This document shows positions 46,691 through 57,965 of a stretch of DNA of 64,000 nucleotides, one piece after another. Position 1 is the first letter of the stretch; each line of letters starts with the position of its first letter. The notes below the pieces were generated by a model. It was not told the origin of the DNA. It did no database searches and saw only the letters and a list, made by a program, of their open reading frames with translations. The position numbers were made by a program, and so were the translations under genes. Origin of the DNA: Musa acuminata AAA Group (lineage: Eukaryota > Streptophyta > Magnoliopsida > Zingiberales > Musaceae). The stretch lies in the NCBI RefSeq assembly GCF_036884655.1, contig NC_088331.1, positions 16,281,501-16,345,500 on the forward strand, read 5' to 3'.

Positions 46691-47290
46691 CAACTTTAAT
46701 CTCGAGGTGCGGCAAGTTTAAGAAATATATAAATATGAGCCTCCAAGTTTGCAAGCTGAGGTGTGGCATGTTTACATAAAAATCAAGGATTAAAATTTCA
46801 ACAATACATATTCTAGAAGAGGGATAGTGACAAAAATCATTTATGGTATAGTGCCTCTTAAATACTATTCTTGTAGAGTTGATGTTGACTATTTCATACT
46901 GATAATTTAACCATCATACGTAGAGACTCAACGTAGTTATGATGGTCAAACGTGGATGGTATCTCTCACTGAGGTGGTCTAAGGTAAGGAGAGGTGGTCT
47001 AAGGTAAGGATGATTGTTCGTGAGGATTACTGTGTATTTATATGCTATAAAAAAGACTAATGTTCTTATAAGTGATATTGTAAGCTTCTCTTTTTTTTTT
47101 TTTTCCAATAAATGTGAGGATGTCCGGAATGAAAATAACAATCGCTGTATAATGCTTGTACATTCAACGTAGAAGCACATCATCCTCGAGTAAGATAAAA
47201 CTGGCTGTACAGAAAGACAGTCCACGTGAGTGTCTACAGCATATGCCAGCATTAATATTGTCAATTTATTATCTTGATCACAGATTAAAT
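46691..47290 (+). repeat. 3' flank repeat of the kinase fragment, block 3
   Basis: Third copy: GTGCGGCAAGTTTAAGAAAT, ACTATTTCATACTGATAATTT, a short internal repeat GAGGTGGTCTAAGGTAAGGA (two copies near 46,970-47,009), T run at about 47,088-47,104, then GTGTCTACAGCATATGCCAGC. No kinase exon remains in it. Confidence 0.75.
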
Positions 47291-48590
47291 ATTTGTTCTA
47301 CATGCTCATATGTTGTACAGCATTTAGCATATGTGAACAGGAACTTTCATTTCATTAGGTACGTTCGTCTAGTTCTAAGAGCAAGTCAAAATGCAAGTTT
47401 ATTTTTGGAAAAAAAAAAAGAAGAAAAAGCATGTTCGGTCAAAGATTTAGTATGCCTTACGCATTAAAAAAGCCTCGTTGGTAAGTTAACTAAAAGCAAT
47501 GAATTGATGTTACAGGTGGCATGCCTGTTGACAAAAGATTGAACGTGTACTTGAACTAAGCTTATCCCGCTCATCACTCTCGTGGGTACGCATTTCTGAC
47601 GTTGGCATAAGCAAAGGTGTCTGATTTAGGGCTGGGGATTTCACATCACATTGATTGAGAAACGCAATCGTTTCTGTGCCACTTGTTGTTTTACATTGTT
47701 CTTCCTTGGTATACGTACTACTTGGCTGCCCAGGAAGAAATTGGGAGGCCTGAACATGATTTGGACGAAGAAGGGAATGAGATCGCGGTTGATGCTTGCT
47801 GCTGCATCATATTCAGGTAATTGCCAAAGAAAAAAGAGAGGTGGACCCCTATTTGTTTAGTTCCTCCTACACCAATCAAACAAAGAGAGCCCCTACTTCT
47901 TTACCTTGTAATTTTGGAACGGTGTTACCATCTCCATCTCCATCTCCATGTCCATGTCCATGATCGAAGGAGGTTTCGACACCCTTCCAAGGCGACGATA
48001 CAATACAGCGGCCTTGATGCTATCCAATGTCGGAGGTCGCCGGAGGAACCGTCCCACCAAGCTATGGCTCCAAGGCCGTCGCCATTCGGCAAGTTGGGCA
48101 TCGTCGAACGCCAAAAAGTCAGACGAGTCACTCTTGATCCTCTTAAACTTTGAAATCAGAGAACACCAAAGAGTTCACCGGAGAGGACCGTCCCGCCAGC
48201 ACCTGAGCCCAGGTGACCGGAGCACGTAGAGACGATCTGGCCCCTGTACACTTTTCCTGGAGACCTCATCCATCCACCCACCATGGCAACCGACCTCTCT
48301 CGCAATTTAAGGTACTAAGTCTGTACAAACCAGGAGCCCAAATCTTGATACGAGCTCGCTCGAGGGTGAGTCATTGATTAGTTTGGAATTAAAAAGTCCT
48401 AAATCAGCCAGGAGTTACGATTCCTAAACCCAGTAGGAGTATCGACTCCTAAACCAAATCTTGATAGGAATTAAAAAAAGTCGTAAATCAGATAGATAGG
48501 AGTTAGTATTCCTAATCCCAGTAGGAGTTGGGAGTCCTAAACTAAATACGAGTATGATTCTTAAACGGTTCCGGACTCGGAGATTTAACA
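47291..48590 (+). other. Upstream region of the kinase gene, with gene relics
   Basis: No confident gene. Positions 47,561-47,600 (GCTTATCCCGCTCATCACTC) resemble the end of the MCAfunc exon of the downstream gene (49,262-49,300), suggesting a decayed paralogue. A CCATCT/CCATGT hexamer run lies at 47,929-47,964. Diverged direct and inverted repeats of AGGAGT...ACTCCT type fill 48,405-48,560, just upstream of the TATA box. An open frame at 47948-48229 has low-complexity composition and is not called. Confidence 0.5.
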
Positions 48591-48591
48591 C

Positions 48592-48599
48592 TATAAATA
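48592..48599 (+). promoter_or_regulatory. Putative TATA box of the MCAfunc-pseudokinase gene
   Basis: TATAAATA about 300 bp before the coding region. It is followed by a leader exon ending GTTTAG at 48695 and an intron 48696-48868 (GTATGATC ... TTTTTCAG). A leader intron like this is common in plant genes. Confidence 0.55.
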
Positions 48600-48891
48600 A
48601 AAAAAGTATAGTCTCCCCCAAACCCAAACGAGTACAACACCAAATCAAATCGGATTGAGAGAGTGGAGTCGGAGTGTTCCTTCAAAGTTGTTTAGGTATG
48701 ATCTTACTTTTTATTATTCATTATGGTGTTTCTTTCTCCGCACTTGTGTTTTACTTTCTTTACGATCTCAATTAATTTTTGCCATTTTGAATCTGTTCTG
48801 TTCTGTACATAATTTAATCGTATATTCTTTATTCTGACACATATGAAATTATTATTATTATTTTTCAGATTAGATATCGTTTGGGATACCA

Positions 48892-50956
48892 CTGGCATCA
48901 ATAGTTTTAGCGATCACAGGACAGATTGCCAATGTCGCGCAACTCGCGGGACTTGATGCTGTCCGCCTCATCATCATCATCGTGGAGGCCGCTGCGAATG
49001 CACGAATCCTGAAGAAGAATTGTCGAGAACTGTCGGATTACTTGCAGCTCATTGGCCATCTCTTGGAACCACTCGACATGTCGGATCTCAAGACGTATCC
49101 TGAGACGAGAGCGGTATTGGAGCGACTGGAGAATGCTTTGAAGAAGGCCTACATTCTCGTCAACATTTGCCAGAATCATAGCTTTCTGTATCTCATGGCC
49201 ATGGGGTGGATGCTTGAGCATCGGTTCCAGAAGGTAGAAGCGGAGATAGAACGGTATTTGAGGCTTATTCCGCTCATCAATCTCGTGGACGTCCAGCGAG
49301 CCAAGGTATATACGCATCTCTATATTCTACGATGTGTTATTATTTTATAATTTTGTGTAGTAATTTGAACTTTCATTACCCAAAAAATTAATTTTCTAAG
49401 TTCATCTTCTTCGGAGTCCCAATCAAATTTAATTAACAATGCCTTTTATTTTGTTTTTGTTTTGTTCCCCTCCTCTCACAAAAAGGCCAACCACAGAATG
49501 GGAAGTCTACTTTGCTCTAGAGTCGAAAATGCATTCCTTGGGATCTTCAGACGCACCAATAGGCTTCAGGTAGAAAAACCAGCAAGAAGTGGACTTGGAC
49601 TTGGAGTCGAAACAGCAGCAGGAACGGGTGGTACCGGAGTCGAGGTCGATGCCAACCCAGACCTTGAGACCTTCCCGCTTAGCCAATTGAAGCGTGCCAC
49701 AAGGAACTTCTCGCATGGGAACATTGTTGGGGAAGGAGAATTCGCAGTCGTATACAAAGGTCGGATGGATGACAAATTCGTTGCTGTAAAGACATGGAAG
49801 CTAAACTCCAACCAAGGGTTACTGGAGTGGGTGGTGATTCCCTAGACTTGACGACTATTTGGTCCCCTGTTTTGCTTGCTTGCTTGCTTACTAATTCGAT
49901 TTAATATTCTCCTTCTGATTTGTGTGCTTAATTAATTTCTTTTGTTTCCTGTTTCTTGGGGGTTTTGCGCAGAACGAGATGAACGTTTTGCGGAAGCTGT
50001 CGCATCCCAACCTCATCAGGCTGCTGGGCTACTGCAAGGAAGATAACGCCGCGTTCCATCTCGTCTACGAGTTCATGGCTAACGGGAGCTTACAGGATCA
50101 TCTTCTTGAGAGTGAGTATTATACTGTATTCTGATATCCGCGCCAAAGAGAAATCATCTTACAGGATCATCTTCTTCAACAGAAGGGAAGCCACCGCTCT
50201 CGTGGAAGCTGAGAATTAAAATAGCAATCGGTGCTGCTCGATGTCTTCGTTTTCTACATAAATCGAACAAGCGCATCATCCATCGGGACGTGAAGCCCTC
50301 GGTCATCCTGCTTGACTCCGTATGTGATCTTCTCTTTTACGCACGCTTTGTACAACAATCTAATTTCTCTGTTAAAAATGGGGTGCCCTCCCTCTATCTT
50401 TGTTCCCTTGCAGGACTTCAACCCAAAGCTTTCCGGCTTGGGTTGGTCATTGTCATTGAAGGGCCATTGGCGGCGCCATGTCTCAACGCATGTCTGGGGC
50501 ACACCTGGATATTTGGACCCCCGGTACTTCACCACTGGTAAGCACAACTTATTTATATATCATGCTCCAAGATAGCATATTACGTGTGTGTTACTCGCCG
50601 CTGCCATTTAATACGAGTGAGTGTCTCTTCTCCTTGATCAATCAGGTCATCTGGACGCGAAGACGGACGTGTATGCATTCGGGATAGTGTTGCTGCAGAT
50701 GCTCACTGGTCGGAAGGTGTTCGATCCTGATCGACCGTGCGCTGAACGCCACTTGGCACAGTTCGCCAAGCCCCATCTCTCATCGGATGCCAAAGAGCTA
50801 GCGAGTCTTATGGACCCCAAACTCAATGGGGAGTATCCACCGACGGCCGCTTCTCGACTGGCCCGAATCATCGAAGCATGTATCGAGAAGGAGCATAAGC
50901 TCCGACCAACCATGAAGGATGTTGTGAAAGCCCTCGAGAAGATTGACGTCATATAA
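48892..50956 (+). CDS. MCAfunc/ARPK-domain receptor-like cytoplasmic pseudokinase (six coding exons)
   Basis: Proposed exons 48892-49305, 49486-49830, 49973-50111, 50183-50319, 50414-50537 and 50646-50956 join in frame to 489 residues, all with GT-AG borders. Residues about 10-138 ([28 protein letters not shown]) match the MCAfunc/ARPK helical domain of MCA1-type proteins and kinases; domain databases link it to the MLKL N-terminus. A kinase domain follows: [11 protein letters not shown] loop (third Gly is Ala), VAVK lysine near 240, HRD near 333-335. The catalytic-loop Asn is Val (50302-50304) and DFG reads GLG (50435-50443), so Mg-ATP transfer is unlikely and a scaffold or signalling pseudokinase is inferred. 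The first in-frame ATG is only at 49078. Homology reaches CTG at 48892, where an ATG is expected. Gene intact otherwise; it could be an early pseudogene. Confidence 0.8.
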
Positions 50957-52120
50957 TTCTGTAAATATTGAAATAATATTCAGAGATCGTACTTGCGGCT
51001 GGAATTAGATGAATGGTTCCACATTAATTAATACTGCCAAACATATATTTCTTCTTTTTTTTTTCCTTATTTACCACTACCAATATTTAAAATAATATAT
51101 AACGGGAACTCCAAACAAGCCTAACGTTTCTACATCATATCTCATCCACCGAGATCATCACAAGACGGACGGAGGCTGCATCCGTCATCCTCATCCCAAG
51201 CAACTAAAAGTCAGGCCAACAAATCGGTTTATCAACAATTTTAACATTCTTCCACATGGTTCATATATCGCAATAATATAAAATGGTGATGAATGATAAT
51301 ATTTTATATGATAAAAAAAAACTCTTAGTCACATCAAAATTCATTATTATATAAAAGATGCAATACGTGAATCATAATGGTTGTATCCAATTCATTGAAT
51401 ACTTCATTCCACTCCATATATTAATTACAATGCAAAACATTCTCTAAATGAGCACTTCATAAGTCAATTACTTAAGAATGTTTCTCAATCATTCAGGCTA
51501 CAAACTTTATTCATGCATACTTTATGTGCAAAAAATACTATTTATAAAGTTAAAAATAATTTATCACATCAAATACTAGATAAACTAATCATCTCCATAC
51601 GCTCCGCATAACCTTTTGTATTGCATTCTCGACAAACATTTTGGTCATGAGATTCACAATCACTAGCTCAATGCTAGCATGATGAATATCTACTTCATGC
51701 TTCTTTACGATATTTTATATTGATGTGCTTATTGTATACAACTTTTGCTTTCATCATTCTTCGAAAAAATATACACCGATTGATTGAGTTGTCACAATAT
51801 ATCTTTAGAAGTTGACTAATTGAATCGACAACTCTTAGTCCCGAGATAAAAGTTCTGCAACCCTATATCGTAGCTTCACAGGAACCAATAAATTTTGCTT
51901 TCGGTTGAAGTTCTGCAATCATAATGCCTATATAGTAGCTTCACAGGAACCTATAAATTTTGCTTTTGGATGACAGTTCTGCAACCAGAATGCCTGCCTA
52001 TATTTGTAGCTTCACAGGAACTAATTCAATCGACAACTGTTAGTCCCGAGATGAAGTTCTGCTTTTGGATGAAACAACTACATTTTGCTTAGTTGGTTCT
52101 CCATGACACTACACCTCTGA

Positions 52121-52171
<51 letters not shown>

Positions 52172-52492
52172 TTTTTAGTGTTCACAAATTACCTTAAGTT
52201 GATTAGAATGTCTGTAAGTTAGCATTTAATCTTTGTTCCTTGTGATTTTCTTTGCATAAGATTTGTCTTGGTCTCAATATCCTTATTTTAAATTCTTCTC
52301 ATCTATTAAGTTTTAGAAATATCATTGACTCTATACCAATTCATCCAATAGTTACTAATCCAAAAATCAAGTCTTTAAATTAAATAAATATTTTTTATTT
52401 TTTTATAAAATAATCTCAAAAATTTATTTATAAGCCTTTCACTTTAATCAAGCCTTGAAAATTCTCGAATAATGAACAGTAATATAATGAAG
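50957..52492. other. AT-rich downstream region with Copia relic and AT microsatellite
   Basis: No gene. On the minus strand about 51,590-51,760 reads fragments such as NKHINIKY and HHASIELVIVNLMTK, resembling the end of a Copia RNase H, very degraded. Three copies of an AGTTCTGCAACC...GTAGCTTCACAGGAAC unit lie between 51,850 and 52,030. A TA dinucleotide run spans about 52,125-52,164. Confidence 0.45.
52125..52164. repeat. (TA)n microsatellite
   Basis: About 40 bp of uninterrupted TA. Confidence 0.95.
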
Positions 52493-53704
52493 TGTTAGGA
52501 TAAAAAAGACACTAAGAGGGGAGGGTTGAATTAGCGTAGTAGATAAAATCAATAAATTTCAATGATTTTGAAAAACTTCATTCGATGAAATTCTAAGTTC
52601 GATAAAAATCGTTAGTTAGACTCGAATAAGTTTGCAAGTGAATAGAGAAGAGGGGATTGGACAATTTGTAATGAAGTAAAGTAAAATGCAGTAAAGAGAA
52701 TAAGCCGTAAGAAAAGAACACACCAGAGTTTATAGTGGTTCGGTCGTTGTGACCTACATCCACTTCCGATTCCTCTTCCGTTAAGGTCATCGATGTCCAC
52801 TAATGGTCTTTCTTCAATAGGCGAAGACCAACCACCTCTTTATAGCACTTTCTCCTTTTCACGGATTTAGGAGATAACCCTTACAAGCCTCACACCTCTT
52901 CTTGAATGATTACGAAACTAAAGAAAGAGAGGAGGAGGATTCTTTCACTTTTATAATACTTTTACACCACAACACTTAAATATTTTTCCACACTTAGATA
53001 TCACTTTGTTACCCTTTCATATAGAAAAGGGTGGGGTATTTATAGGCCCCAATGATTTTAAAATTGGAACAAAAAAGTGTCTCATCCCGGGTTTTTGAGG
53101 TACTAGCGGTACCATCGCTAATAGTACCATCGCCTGACAGTAATAACTATCGATGGTACTGTCGCTCAATTTAGACGATACCACCGCTTAGTCTATGCGA
53201 TACCGCCACTCAGTCTGGGTGGTACCACCGCCTAGACCACCTGGGAGATTGCTCCCTGGGAGGTTCCACCACTAGATAAGATCCAACAACCTAGTTGGGC
53301 CTTGAATCTGGCCCAAACTAGTCCAATTACGAGTCCAATTGGTCCTTAATAGGGTTAATAAGATTACCTCCCAAACCTAACCCTAATTATGTACTAATTA
53401 TATTTTATAAGACATACACTAAATAAAACATGCCCGGTAAATCTAGGTTTCTTCCGACGAACTTCCGACAATCTTTCAGCGGAATTCCGACGTTCTGCCA
53501 GCAATCTTCCAGCGGACATCCGACAAGCTCTTGGACTTCACGACGATATTCTTGGCGAGTTCCGATGAGCTTCTTCTCGGTCAATTCCGATAGCATTTCT
53601 GATAAATCTCCAAACTTCTGAAGAACTCTGGAACTCCCAACGAAATCTCGATCTTAACTTTGGCACTTCGTTTTGCTTTATGCCTTGATCACTATTGTAG
53701 TTAA
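52493..53704 (-). repeat. Partial LTR D1 of the Sirevirus-like family
   Basis: Plus strand begins TGTTAGGATAAAAAAGACACTAAGAGG (LTR 3' end). It has the conserved leader, a TATTTATAGG (reverse TATA) near 53,037 and GGTACCACC palindromes, and reads up to GTAGTTAA at 53,704, where LTR D starts. Its remaining part should lie beyond element D, outside the window. Confidence 0.8.
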
Positions 53705-55289
53705 TGTTAGGTGTGAGTCGATACTAAGAGGGGGGGGGGGGGGGGGCTTGAATTAGTGCAGTAGTAAAAATTACGTCGGTTCAAAATCTCGTTGTAATTA
53801 AACCCATTTCGGAAAATGTTAACTTGAAAGCATATGGAAGAGTGTAATGGATGTAAAGCAAGTAAAGAATAACAGTTTACAATAAATGTAAATTTCAAGA
53901 AGTAATTGCAAACCGAGTTATAGTGGCTCGGTCATCGTGACCTATATCCACTCCACCGATTCATCTTCCGTCGAGGCCATTAGCATCCACTAACGAACTT
54001 CCTTTAATAGGTAAAGATCAATCTCCTTCTTACAGCTCTATCCTCCTTTTGCTGGCTCGAGAGAGAACCTTTACACCCCCTTTTTACAAAGCTTCCCTCA
54101 CACTCTCTCTTAGAATTATCTCTAAACTTTAGAATGAGGGACTCTATACTTTATAAGGGCTTTTAACTCTAGAAACACAAAGTTTTTATTCACTTTTCTT
54201 GCCGATCTATGTAGGAATAGCTAGGGTATTTATAGACCCCAAATGGCTTTAAATATTGGAGCCAAAATTCAAATCCCTAAAATTTCGGGGTACGGGCGGT
54301 ACGACCGCTTGCAGCCTGACACTGGATGATACCACCGCCCTGTCTGGAGGTACCACCACCTAGATGACTATGTCTAGGCGGTACCACTGCCCAGACTGAC
54401 GGTACTATCACCTAACATAGTCTCGGAGACTGTGCTACGATGGTGCCACCTATTGGGTCAATGTTTGGGCCTTTCACTTGGCCCAACACAGTCCAAACTT
54501 GGGTCCAACTGACTCCTAATTGGGTTGACCCAATTCTTTCCTAATTATGCGCTAACTATAAAATTTAAGGCATACAATAAGCTAAATAACTTTGGTAAGT
54601 CTAGGTTTCTTCTGTTGAGCTTCGGATGATCTTCCGACGAACTTCCGATGATCTCTCGACAATGTTCCAACGAACTCCCGGCAAGCTCTTGAACTTCATG
54701 ACGATCTTCTTGGTGATTTCCCATGAGCTTCTTTGGCAAGCTCTTGGACTTCTTGATCAATTCCAGTAGAACTTTCAATGAACGTTCGGACTTCCGACGA
54801 ACTCTCAAACTTCCAACGAAATCTCGTTCTTGACTCTGGGACTTCTTTTTGCTTTATGCCTTAATCACTATCATAGTTAATCTTGCACAATTAAAACCTA
54901 CTTCGATCTTAAACAATTATTACAAAGCTTGAATCATGTTGTTCGATATGTCATTGGTTCATCGATGCTTCGTTTAATTCTTCGGTGCATCGTCCTCTCT
55001 TGTAGCATATTGCCCAATCGGTCAGTTGACCTCCACAACTCTGATTTTTTGGTGTAATTTTTACTCTTTTTGGCCAAATGCCCTAACCTATGGCCCGAAG
55101 CCTTCTGCCGATACGTTGACCAATTGTTCGGCTCGACGTCTAATCTTCTGACATATTTTTCTCCGGCTCAACATGATTCTTCCTACTTTAATTACCTCTC
55201 CCTGATCAAAGCTTCCCGCGTCACTCAAAATACAGATCAAATCATAAACACTATCAATTGGTTTCATCATCAAAATCCGATATTCAACA
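53705..55289 (-). repeat. 3' LTR of element D (1,585 bp)
   Basis: Plus strand TGTTAGGTGTGAG ... TATTCAACA. A 17-G run near 53,730 is the longest version of the terminal homopolymer in the window. TATTTATAG near 54,228. The internal region follows to the right, so this is the 3' LTR of a minus-strand element. Confidence 0.85.
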
Positions 55290-57456
55290 ATCTCTACCTT
55301 TTTTATGATGATAACCAATTGATTGACGGAGTTAACCTTAACTCTCAGAGTTTAAACAAACTCCCACTATCAATGTGCCATATTGATAGAAACTTTGAAA
55401 TCATAGTATTTCAACATTGCATGCAACATGAGTATTGAAATAACCAATTTATCACATTATTGCATGCATCATAAAATCATGTATAATCAAAATATCCAAG
55501 TATATTATTGCATGCATGATTATCATCATAACTTCTCCCCCTTTGTCATCAACAAAAAGGAGAAGTGCAACTTTCAATTTTTAAAGATATGCAAGTTTTA
55601 TAACATACAAGCAAACAAATTTAAAGATGTGCAAATTAGGATATTTGCTTTTCTGTATGATGTTCAAACTAACATGTTTTTGAAATACACAAGATAGCAT
55701 CATTTTTTCATTTTCTTAAAACGTGCAAGCTAGCAAATCTTTCTCTTTTGAGATGTGCACACTAGCAATTCTTTCTCCCCCTTTGTTATTGGCAAAAAGA
55801 GGGGAATAATAATACAATGGTACAATTCATCAATTTTTAAATTTTGATAAATGTAAAGTATCAATTTTATTTCAATATGTTTGTGTATTATTATAGTTTT
55901 AAATTTACACATGCATAATTTTAAAACCCTACATTTCATTCTTACTTCATGCATGATACAAAAAATAAGTCATTACTATGGGCATATCATACATAATACT
56001 CGAGCATTCATGATATATCATTTCAAATCATAAATATTTCAAATCATGATGGTATCAAAATGTCAAATTACATTACATCTTATTATGAATGAGAATTCTC
56101 AAGATTTATATAAAAAATCTCCTCTTAAGAAAATACCAAGAGGTATCGTAAGAGGACAATTAATGAAAAATCTTAATTCATATAAAGAGAATCTTATTTT
56201 ATCATGATTTGATAAATATTCTCTTAAAAGAGTGAATCATACGTGTATCAAGAAAGATGTTTCATGTTGAATATATCACAAGTCGTAAATACGATAAATG
56301 ATTTAGTTGAATATATCATCTCATTAGTCATATGAAAATAGATCCAAAATCATCATCAAAATTACTTTTTGAATAATTCAATGAAGGCAACGTAGATAGA
56401 TTCATATGAGAACTTGATTCATGCATAATGTCTCAATTAAAACAAAATAGTTATAATTCCGAAAAATTAATTATTCATCTACAAAATTTTCTTCTTTAGT
56501 GAATGATATGAAGAAGCATAGGAGATTAAATACAAGATCTTGATTCACAGAAAAATCTTAAGTATCAAATATCGAGAAATCAAGATCATGAATTGGATTA
56601 TTTTCCTCTTTAGTAAATGGTAAAGAGAAACATAAGAGATCAAATAAGAGATCCTAATTCATAAAAGATTTCATGTTATAAATCTCAAGAAATTATGATT
56701 TTGATAAAACTCATTCAAATTCAAATCATTTTCATAGTCCAAGAGATTCATAAAAGCATAATATACATGGAGTCATAAATCATTGATCAAAAAATCAATA
56801 AGATAGAGATGTTTCATTTTAAGTTGTTTGTTTCATACAAGCATGCCTTTGTCTTTTTATTCCAAACATGCATCAACGTTTAGGATCGAAAAATAAATTT
56901 TGTCATAAAAACTATCAAGATAAAAAAAAATATAACACATTAAACATAAGGCTTCTTCAAACAAGAGATTTGATTCATCATTTTAATTCCAATGATAATT
57001 CATTTTCCTTTTTATGTGTTTCATTTTATGTGATTGATTTCATATAAGTATGCTCAAGCTTTTCGTATGAAAACCATTCATCATGTTTAAAACCGAAAAA
57101 GCAACTTTCATTGCGACAAAGATCAATAAGCCATGAATCACAAAAAATCATCAAGCATAACTTCAAAAGCCATGCATCATCATAAAAAATAAATATGGAA
57201 ATCATCAAGATACTTATTATTGCTTCTTTAAAACATACATAGAATTAATATTTTTAGGTATACAAGCATTAGATTTATATCTAACATTTTATTGCATTAT
57301 CATAAAACATATAATTGTCATGATCTTTTTCAAAATTACTAGAAAGATAAGCATGATCCTAAAACTTTTAACATTTTTATTACATCATTAAACATGTAAT
57401 TTTTTAAAAAAATTATATTTTTTTAAAACTAAATTAAAAACAACTCACGATGAATA
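55290..57456 (-). other. Non-coding internal region of element D
   Basis: Mirror image of the family layout: polypurine tract next to the LTR (minus AAAAAAGGTAGAGAT), polypurine hairpin at 55532-55565, GCAAG-type words to about 55,790, then AT-rich ATGATT words. No credible gene. Confidence 0.75.
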
Positions 57457-57965
57457 TCAAGTAATTTCGAAGTAAACTAAGGGGATATTGATTACCTCGT
57501 TGTAGAAAGTCGTTAAAGCGTAGTTTACTACCTTGCCTTTGTTGGTTTTCTCCTCATCTTCGGATAAGCTTGATTCATCCCAGAGTGCTTTCTTCTTCTT
57601 GTGTTCATAGCAAGTAGTTACATTTTTTTTAATTTAATTTTATTCTTTAATTCTTGTTTTAATGAACTTTTTAAATTTTATTATGAGAAGTTCAAGGTCA
57701 TCATCATCATCACCTGAGTCATCACTTAAGTGGTATTTTATTGTTCGAAGTGTCAAATCCTTCATATTCATTGGAAGGCAGTTCTTATGTTCGTCAAGTG
57801 CATCATGAGTAATTTCATAGGTCCTTAAGAACCCGATAAGTTCTTCAAGTGAAAATTTATTTAAATCCTTTGTTTCTTGTATTGCCGTTACTTTTGATTC
57901 CCAATTTTCAGAAAGAGATATTAAGATCTTGTTAATGAGTTCAAAATTAGAAAAACATTTGTTAA
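57457..57965 (-). pseudogene. gag: gag C-terminal fragment of element D
   Basis: Minus frame fragments match the family Gag (NKILISLSENWESKVTAIQE, LEELIGFLRTYEI, then CYEHKKKKALWDESSLSEDE and VYFEIT). Frameshifts separate them. CYEHKKKK again shows a collapsed zinc knuckle. The 5' part is missing because element E inserted at 57,965. Confidence 0.8.

Noticed and set aside
47948..48229. 93-codon open frame upstream of the kinase gene
   Set aside because: It starts in a CCATGT hexamer run and has Arg/Ser-rich composition, no domain and no splice or promoter support.
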